Position numbers and translations under genes: made by a program. The notes below the pieces were generated by a model. The model was not told the DNA's origin. It worked only from the letters and a program-made list of their open reading frames with translations, and searched no databases. 64,000 nucleotides of DNA from Cryptomeria japonica (lineage: Eukaryota > Streptophyta > Pinopsida > Cupressales > Cupressaceae): positions 141,774,747-141,838,746 of the forward strand of contig NC_081412.1 of assembly GCF_030272615.1 (NCBI RefSeq). Reading direction: 5' to 3'. Positions 57,053 through 64,000 of the stretch are shown here, one piece after another; position 1 is the first letter of the stretch; the number at the start of each line of letters is the position of its first letter.

Positions 57053-58516
57053 TGATGAATAATGATGAACAGTAAATACTCAAAAGGTACTGAGAGGGGG
57101 AGGGGGTTGAATCAGTACAGACAAAAAATTCTTTGACAACTTAAACTGCAGAGACTCCACTAACTGGCAAACATCATCACCAACCTAAACCAAGACAATA
57201 CCGGTAAAACATAGGAAGACTATGAAAGATATAAACCAGTAACACTTAGAACTTCTCAAAACCTAATATCTCATCTCAACTTCTCCCATATGCTTAAGCA
57301 AGTAATACATTAGAAATACAATGACCATTAGATCAACATGCATTACCACTTAATAGTAAACACTAAATCACCACATGAAAAAGCATCACACATAACACAC
57401 TGATTTTTTCACGTGGAAACCCAATTGGGAAAAACCATGTTGGGGATGAATACCCACAAGTTGTTCTTGAACTCTTCTAAAGTCCACTCTGTTAGGAGCC
57501 TAGTCTAGTTAAAGACTTTAAAATAGGTTCTGCTAGGAATAGATCCTGCTAGGGATCACTCGGTTAAGGGATGGCTAAATACCTAGTTAGAGGTTAAAAC
57601 CTTGTTAAAGGTTACCTTGCAAGAGGATTTGAAGAAATCAATGATTTTGAGTCACCCTATTAAAGGATTTACAAAAATCCTATTAAAGCTAGCTGGTAAA
57701 GGGATTTTCCAACTGCTGAAATGGTTAGAAGTCAACAGGTAATACACTGATCTGATAATAGCACTCAATGTCAAGGCAAATCCACTTTAGTTCCTTTACA
57801 TCTGCAATCACACTCTATAAATCTCTACTCACTTCTCTGGTTTGGCAAGAATCACCTCACATACATTCATTTTCCAACAACTTCAAATGAAAATAATCAT
57901 TGACCTTATAGACAACAATTAGGTCGATGGTCAAAACCTAAAACCCTAAGCATCTGGGTTAACAATAGAGTCGGTCCAATCCTGATCATTTAATCACATT
58001 ACATAGGATAAAACAATCTTGAACAAATCTCAAGACACTTTGCATCATTTTTTCTTCACCGCTTTTGGAAGCTGATAACCCATTATGCGCTCTCCACTGT
58101 TTACTAAGATTTTGCACATTCCTGAGGTAGATAGAATCAATCTTCTCATGCAAGATCCTCAAGGAAATCCTTCACACGCACAAGGTTGATGTGGCAATGT
58201 GATCTAATATTCATTTCAATGCTAACTCATCACAAGATGTCATCGGTTGAATCACATAGACTTGGAATGCAAAAGCCAGAAACCCTGAAGCTGAGACTAC
58301 CATCCGGTAGTCATCTCAAGTGAAACCCTGATACAAACTTTGCATATACCGGTTCACTTGTCAGTTTACATACTTCAACATACCGGTTCACACTTCATCA
58401 TACCAGTTCACTTGCCAGTTTACTTACTTCAACATACCAGTTCACACTTCATCATATTGACATCAATGACAACATACATTATCATCATGTCATCAAACTC
58501 TACACATATGCCAACA
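57053..58516 (-). repeat. E1 5' LTR
   Basis: 1464 bases, TGATGAATAATG...TATGCCAACA. It carries the TACTGAGAGGGGG...TCAGTA block (57089-57118) and the stem-loop CGTGG...CCATG at 57412-57437, with a TGGG...CCCA hairpin after it. Followed by AAAGT at 58517-58521. Confidence 0.94.
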
Positions 58517-58521
58517 AAAGT

Positions 58522-59304
58522 AATTATGTGAATTCAATTTTGGGAAGGTTCAACATGGAAGATTATAGACCATTGTGTGTTCCTTTTATAGTGTGAATGA
58601 AAATATCTGTTTCATATTGTCCTGCATCTCCATTAGAGATGGAAGACATGAGAAAAGTACCTTACTAGAGTGTAGATAAAATTTTGAAGTATGATATGGT
58701 CTGTAGTAGACCAAATATTGCCAAATCAGTGGGAGTTCTTTCCTGATAAATGTCTAATCCTTGTAGATTTTATTGGGATGCAGTCAAAAGAGTCTTCAGA
58801 TATTTGAAGGGTACCCCAGAGTATTCTTTGTGTTATTATGGTAATTTGGTAGGAGACATGATTTCCCTTGATATTCATGGTTATGTGGATTTAGACTGGG
58901 CAAGTGATATTGATAGAATAAGATCCACCAGTTCTTATGTGTTTACTTTATTTGGTGGCGTAATTAGTTGGATGAGTAAGTGACAGGTTGTGGTTGCTTT
59001 GTCCACAATGAAAGAAAAGTATATAGGAGCTACTCATGATTGTAAAGAATCCATTTGGATTAAGATACTGTGTTCATATATTGGAATAAAACAAGGTGCA
59101 GTGACAATTTATTGTGATAGTCAGAGTGCGACTTGCCTAGCTAAGAACCCGACATTTCATGCTCGGACCAAACACATTGATGTTCAGTATCATTTTGTCA
59201 GAGATATGGTTGAATATGGTAGGGTGAAGCTGGTTAAGGTAAAAACTTTGATGAATGTTTCATATTTTTTAACTAAGGCTATGACCATAGAGAAGTTCAG
59301 ATGA
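58522..59304 (+). pseudogene. E0 RT end and RNase H
   Basis: Continues E0's RT from 2510: NYVNSILGRFNMEDYRPLCVP, YDMVCSRPNIAKSVGVLS, VKRVFRYLKGTPEYSLCY. RNase H has HGYVDLDWASDIDRIRSTS (D present), VALSTMKEKYIGA, where STxEAEY is changed, IYCDSQSATCLAKNP (D present) and ARTKHIDVQYHFVRDMVE. There are three or four stops, for example before QVVVALST at 58981. Confidence 0.88.
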
Positions 59305-59381
59305 TGTTCAGAGTCTATAGGCCTCATGGCCCCTAGCAATTAATTTACTGTGTAGATACTCTGTTTTCTCTTGCAAGTGTT

Positions 59382-60316
59382 CGACAAGTGGGAGAATGTT
59401 GAGAAAATGGTGTCTCACCTTTCATTTACATGAGGTTACTATTTATATTAGGTTTTTTGTTTGAGCATGAAATGGTGCAAAATTTTCCCCAAAGTTTTGA
59501 ATTGGCTAGATAAGCATGCCAGTAAATTTTAATCGCAAAATCATAACTATTTATGAAGATATTAAAGTTTTAATTTTTGAAAGGTGTGATGAAAGGTTTA
59601 AATATAATTTTGAGGACTTTAGAGGCTCCAAAATATCCTAAAAAGTGAGCATAACTGGTGTATCAAGTTACAAGGTGATAGAGCACTTTCTAAGCTTTCT
59701 AGCACTTCAAAGAGTTTGTCAATTGGACACACGGTTCACAATCTATGGCCTTCGAAAGTTTGGACTCCTGAAATAGGAAATATAAAATGTGTCGAACACA
59801 TAATGAGATGTAAAAGGGAGGAACACATGTCTATGTGTGTTTGAACACATGTCTATGTGTGTTTTGACACATCATAGGGCATCTAGATTGGAGATAAGGT
59901 TGGCTCTAGTTTATTGGGTGGTTTTAGCTCATGGTTTTGTAATGCAATTTTACAATTTCTTGTATTGTATCTCCTATATATGAGGTGCATGAGATAGAGG
60001 TTGTGTGTAATAGTCTTATAGCTATTGAGTTACCTCTAAATATCTGATTGGTGGTACTCCTGTGAATATATTTCTTTACAAGTATATTTTAATTTATTAC
60101 TGATTGCTAAATAATATATTGAACTCCTTTTGGAGTGTGGGTTTTTTTCTCCCGAAAGGGTTTTCCCCACGTAAATCACTTTGTTTTGGTATGCATGCTA
60201 TTACATTTTTTTTTGTTAAGTTTTTATAACTATTGTAATAATCTATAAAAGTTGTTTGCATTACCCTCCTCTCAAGGTTAGTGTAGGAAGTTGTTCCTCT
60301 ACTTAACTTCCTTACA
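59382..60316 (+). repeat. E0 PPT and 3' LTR
   Basis: The PPT GACAAGTGGGAGAA (about 59383-59396) precedes TGTTGAGAAAATGG, the LTR start at 59397. A TATA box CTATATATGAGG lies at 59974-59985. A GTGGG-T-rich-CCCGAAAGGG-CCCCAC stem-loop lies at 60137-60170, typical of the R/U5 region of plant Copia LTRs. The end is placed at CTTACA 60316, where the pyrimidine-rich block begins; this end is uncertain, as no second LTR is available. Confidence 0.75.
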
Positions 60317-60805
60317 TCACTCACACACTCTCTCTCTCTGAGGTCTCTTATTTTCCATCCATCCCTCCCTCTCTTCCCATCTCTCTCAAGTCCATCCCTC
60401 TCTTTTTATCAACCCCTACATTCCTCCCTCTCTCTTTCTCTCTCTTAGGTCTCTCTATTTTTCTCCCTCCCTCTCTCTATCTCAGACACTTTCTATCTCT
60501 CAAGTATCTCCCTCTCTCTATGAAGGGGTTGAGAGAGTTCCCAAGTGAGAGAGGGAGGGAGGGAAAGAGAGAGAGAGACCTAATAGAAAGAGAGATCCTA
60601 AGTAGGAGTAAGTGATGCAAAGATATAGAGGGACTAGAGAGAGAAGAGACTAAGAAAAAGGGTGGAAGGGATCAAAAGAGAGGGAGAGACTAGAGGGAGA
60701 GTGAGATCAAGTGAGAGAGAGGGAGGAAGGGAGGGGTTGAGGTAGATAGAGACAAAGTGAGAGAGATGGAGGGAGGAAGGGAGGAGTTGTGGGAAAGAGA
60801 GGGAG

Positions 60806-60844
<39 letters not shown>

Positions 60845-61536
60845 TGATGCAAAGAGAGGGAAAGACCAGAGAGAGAGAGGGAGAAGGGATTAAGAGAGCC
60901 CAAGTGAGAGAGTGGGAAGAAGGGAGGGGTTGAGAGAGAGAGATGTAGGGATGGAGGGAAATAGAGGGAGACTTGAGAGAGAGGGGGGCTGAAGTGAGAG
61001 AGAGGGAGGGACAAAGGAATGGGTTGAGGGGGGCAGAGAGAGGAAATGGAAAGAGAGGGAGAGGCCTTAGAGAGAGAGATCAAGTGAGAGAGATGGAGGG
61101 AAGAAGGGAGGGGTTGATGGAAAGGAAGGGATATACTAGGGAGAGAGCCCAAAGAGAAAGAATAAGTGAGAGAGGGGGAGAGAGAGTGATAGAGAGAGGG
61201 GAAGATAATGGTTGAGAAAAAGTGAGGGAGAGAGAATTGAGAGAGACAGAGAGCCCTACCTTCCTCCCTCCCTCTCTCTCACTTGGGCTCTCTCTCTCTC
61301 TCTCCTCTTCCTCTCTCCCTCAACCCCTCCCTTCCTCTCTTTCACTTAGGATCTCTCTCTCTCAACCCCTCCCTTCCTCTCTTTCACTTAGGATTTCTCT
61401 CTCTCAACCCCTTCCTTCTTCCCTCCTCTCTCACATTGGTTCTCTATATCTCTAGTCTCTTCCTCTCTTTCCATCAACCTCTCTCTCTCAACCCTTTCCT
61501 TCCTCATTTATGCTCTCTCTGGTCTCTTACTTTTTT

Positions 61537-61572
<36 letters not shown>

Positions 61573-62103
61573 CCTCCTCCACTCCCTCTCCCCCTCTCTC
61601 TCTTAGGTCTCTCCATCTCTTTTCCTTAACCCTGACATTTCTCCCTCCCTTTTTATCTCTCTTAGGTTCCTCTATTTCCCTACCTCCTTCTCTTTATCTT
61701 GGGCACTCTCTCTCTCTCAAGTCTCTCCCTCTCTATGAAGGAGATGAGAGAGAGAGATTTCCCAAGTGAGAGAGAGGGAGGGAGGAAGGGAGGGATTGAG
61801 GTAGAGAGAGAGAGAGTCAAAGTGAGAGAGATGGAGGGAGGTAGGAGTTGAGTGAAAGAGAGAGAGACTAGAGAGAGAGCTCATATGAGAGAGATAGAGG
61901 GAGGGATTGAGAAAGAGAAAAAGGGAGTGAGGAAAGGATAGGTTGAGAGAGAGGGACGAAGGAAGGTAGGGGTTGAGGGAAAGAGAGGGAGAGACTAGAG
62001 AGAGTGAGAGACAAATAGAGATGAAGTGAGATAGAAGAAGGGATGGAAAAGGAGTAAGAGACCAAAGAGAGAGCCCAAGTTAGAGAGAGATGGAGGAAGG
62101 GAG

Positions 62104-62139
<36 letters not shown>

Positions 62140-62140
62140 T
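60317..62140. repeat. Polypurine/polypyrimidine block with strand switches
   Basis: CT-rich on the plus strand at 60317-60515, GA-rich 60530-61250, CT-rich 61255-61730, GA-rich 61740-62140. The GA parts contain a loose unit CCCAAGTGAGAGAGAGGGAG followed by GAAGGGAGGGGTTGAGAG; the CT parts contain its reverse complement, so the halves are inverted repeats. The switch point near 60521 (CTATGAAGGGG) recurs near 61732 (CTATGAAGGAG), an offset of about 1.21 kb. Long frames here are repeat translations rich in Ser/Leu/Pro, not genes. Confidence 0.88.
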
Positions 62141-63400
62141 TGATATAAGCATGCTGATTACTAAAATTTGACTAAGTCTAAAGTTTATATAAATATTCTT
62201 AAAAATAAAATCTAAATTATAACTCCTAAGATTTGAAACCACTCTCAAACATCTTGCCAATATATACATAAAATATAACTTAAAGTATAAGAAAGGAAAA
62301 AGACATTAAAATGTTAAAATGTGACTTATACTTAAATGTTATATTTTACATATATATTTTGCTATAAAATAAAGAGATAGAGAGAGATGGATTAAATTTT
62401 TTATACAGAGCATTTGGTGTGCGCCATATTTGGTGCATGCTAAATGCATAATTTTCATTTTTTACATTTGATGCACGCCAAATTTGGTGTTTGCCATATT
62501 TGGCATGCACCAAATTGTCTACTTTGGAGAACACCAAGCCTTAGGCTTGGATTTTCCTTGTGCATCCAACCCAAAGGCTTGGATGCCCTTCTCATGCTCG
62601 AGACATGTTTTTCAACAAACATTGAAAATTTTCCAACATTTTTGTTTGTGCTCTCCATTAGGTTTACATGTGTTTCAATGCAAACAAAAATAAATACTAT
62701 ACAATTGTTAATCTATCTCTTAGCTTTCCATTCATATAGTTATTTTCAAATTTTGATTATGTTAAGGTCTTGATCTCTAATTTCTTCTAAAACCATGTCC
62801 ATTTTTTGCTAAAAATAAACATGTCGTATTTTGGGCATATATTTTTACTTGTTTATCGAATTTTGAGAAAAATTACATTTTTAAAAACTAGACTCTAGTC
62901 TACACAATTTTAAAAAAATAATTTATTTTTTTTATTAGTTCTCAAAACCTTTTGGGGAGAGCACGCTCAAATTTCTATTTTTTAGGATGTGTCCACTTCA
63001 GAAATTTGTAAAAAATCATATATTCATAAAAATAAATAGCTAAAAAATCCAACATAATGTTCAATGTGTTAACTACTTTCTCACTAGAGTGATTTGCAAA
63101 ATTCTAAAAAAATGTTAACATTTTAGGAGCACCACATTTGGTGCTATGTTAGGTTTTTCTGATAAAACATGACCAATAATGTGGTGCCTCTATTTGAAAC
63201 CCTTAATCTCCACCATTTTCAAAACAAACTAGTAGTTTAGAAAGTAGATTCAGAGCACTTTAACTTTTGTTCTTGTTGCATCTTCAAATTTTTAGTGTAC
63301 TTATGTTCAATTTCTCATCAAATTTTAGAATTTGCTAATTTTAGAAAATAAGTGGCATCTTAAGACCCTTTTTGGTTCCCCATTTTTTTTGCACTTACCC
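62141..63400. other. AT-rich unassigned DNA
   Basis: No coding frame, RNA gene or clear element is supported. 62400-62610 contains a cluster of short repeated and palindromic words related to TTTGGTGCATGCC. Part of 62850-63400 may be the R-U5 part of the LTR that ends at 63764. Confidence 0.5.
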
Positions 63401-63764
63401 ATAGGATGTCTTTATATAGGGTTCCCTATGTAAATTACCAATTAGGTCGACCTCCAAACGTCATGTGTAGCCCTGAGAGTCAAATGCTATCGGGGAGATA
63501 AAGAACTTGTCCCATTTCAAACTGGGGCCCATTTGAGAGGGACTAAGGCATTTTGGGGCACCCTGGTCCTTTTTCAAACAAGACCAAAATAAATAGCCAA
63601 GGGAGAGGGTAACCCATGCTAGGACCCACTAAAGGGTGTTCATGACATCAAAGTTGAAGAATAGGGTCAAATTGGACCTAGAGAGGGAATGGGGATAGGA
63701 CACACTAAATTGGAAGTACAAACATGTGGTGTAAATTGGACTAGTTACAATTCACGATGCTACA
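63401..63764 (-). repeat. Partial 3' LTR of an off-window minus-strand element
   Basis: A minus-strand TATA box (complement of 63411-63418) and an end in GATGCTACA at 63764 parallel the block at 1-634. Shared words include ACATGTGG, TAAATTG, GTTACAATT and AGGTCGAC. The left end of the LTR is not identified. Confidence 0.45.
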
Positions 63765-64000
63765 TTTATCCCCCACTTTAACAAGAGTATAAGCCTATGC
63801 AAATACTCATGGATAAGTAGAAAGATGGGAGAGAGGAGCAATTAGGAATGAGATTACAAGGAGATAAGACACCACTAATTTCAAGGAACCAAGCCCCCAA
63901 TCCTAGGATATTAACTCACACAATCACATGCAAGGACACAAAAAAAGACAAAAAAAATACAAAAGACAAACAAAGACAAAAGACACACAACACAAAAAGG
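63765..64000 (-). promoter_or_regulatory. PPT and 3' end of the off-window element interior
   Basis: Complement of 63765-63780 is TAAAGTGGGGGATAAA, a PPT directly inside the LTR end, as in plant Gypsy elements (AAGTGGGGGA). This puts the element interior to the right, minus orientation. 63781-64000 has no gene; it ends in an A-rich stretch of AAAGACA words. Confidence 0.5.

Larger units (their letters stand above)
2516..58516 (-). mobile_element. E1: Ty1/Copia retrotransposon, host of four nested elements
   Basis: The element starts TGATAAATAATG at 2516 and ends ...GCCAACA at 58516, with the 5-base duplication AAAGT at 2511-2515 and 58517-58521. Its own parts, in minus-strand order, are: 5' LTR 57053-58516, PBS, gag-protease 55806-56981, integrase 54960-55543 plus 36389-36557, linker and RT-RNase H 28030-29744, RNase H end 11941-12106, PPT and 3' LTR 11660-11692 plus 2516-3943. 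Removing E2, E5, E4 and E3, each with one target duplication, leaves about 7.3 kb. This is a normal size for a Copia element with 1.46-kb LTRs. Confidence 0.93.
635..60316 (+). mobile_element. E0: decayed Ty1/Copia retrotransposon, split by a 56-kb insertion
   Basis: Plus-strand Copia remains lie on both sides of the insertion: integrase and RT at 635-2510, the RT end and RNase H at 58522-59304, PPT and 3' LTR at 59382-60316. The two halves join in one reading frame when E1 and one AAAGT copy (2511-2515 or 58517-58521) are discounted. The 5' LTR, gag and protease are absent, presumably left of the window. Many stops, frameshifts and small deletions make this the oldest coding layer. Only 1.9 kb on the left and 1.8 kb on the right belong to E0 itself. 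Confidence 0.85.

Noticed and set aside
60634..61606. Ser/Leu/Pro-rich reading frames of 80-172 codons on both strands
   Set aside because: They are translations of GA/CT simple repeats. Any frame stays open in such sequence and no domain is visible.

Overview
This window contains no recognisable host gene, rRNA or tRNA. Essentially all of it is LTR retrotransposon, so it comes from a large, repeat-rich plant genome. The Copia and Tat-type Gypsy families, the depth of nesting and the heavy decay suggest a gymnosperm or another giant genome, but the species is not determined by the sequence itself.

Layout. Positions 1-634 look like the right-hand LTR of a minus-strand element that runs off the left edge. 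From 635 to about 60316 there is a decayed plus-strand Copia element (E0): integrase and RT remains at 635-2510, RNase H at 58522-59304, 3' LTR at 59397-60316. E0 is split by a 56.0-kb insertion at 2516-58516, flanked by a perfect AAAGT duplication. The insertion is a minus-strand Copia element (E1) of only about 7.3 kb once its own insertions are discounted. Four further elements sit inside E1: E2 (3944-11654, Copia, minus, in E1's 3' LTR, TSD TTATC), E5 (12107-28024, Tat-like Gypsy, minus, in RNase H, TSD ACTTG), E4 (29750-36383, non-autonomous, minus, between integrase and RT, TSD AAAAA/AAAAC) and E3 (36563-54954, Tat-like Gypsy, plus, in the integrase, TSD CTTAC). At the coding junctions the interrupted reading frame resumes on the other side. 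By eye, LTR pairs differ by about 10% (E1), 8% (E4), 5% (E2), 3-5% (E3) and 1-2% (E5), which agrees with the order required by the nesting.

How the parts work. E1 and E2 carry gag, retropepsin, integrase, RT and RNase H in Copia order. E3 and E5 carry gag with a CHHC knuckle, a DGG-type protease, a G-patch-like segment, RT-RNase H, a second RNase H and integrase. In both, downstream of pol and on the opposite strand, lies a plant-mobile-domain-like gene; in E3 it appears to have a short first exon and an intron of about 1.1 kb. E4 encodes no RT or integrase. It has a coiled-coil protein with four CCHC knuckles and a second protein of about 1,120 codons that I do not recognise. Its ends, PBS and PPT resemble those of E1 and E2, so it is probably mobilised in trans by such Copia elements. 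All coding regions except E4 ORF1 and the E2 RT-RNase H block are visibly broken.

Right flank. From 60317 to 62140 there is a polypurine/polypyrimidine block that switches strand several times and is duplicated at about 1.2 kb. From 62141 to 63400 the DNA is AT-rich and unassigned. A partial minus-strand LTR with its PPT lies at about 63400-63780 and is related to the LTR at the left edge.
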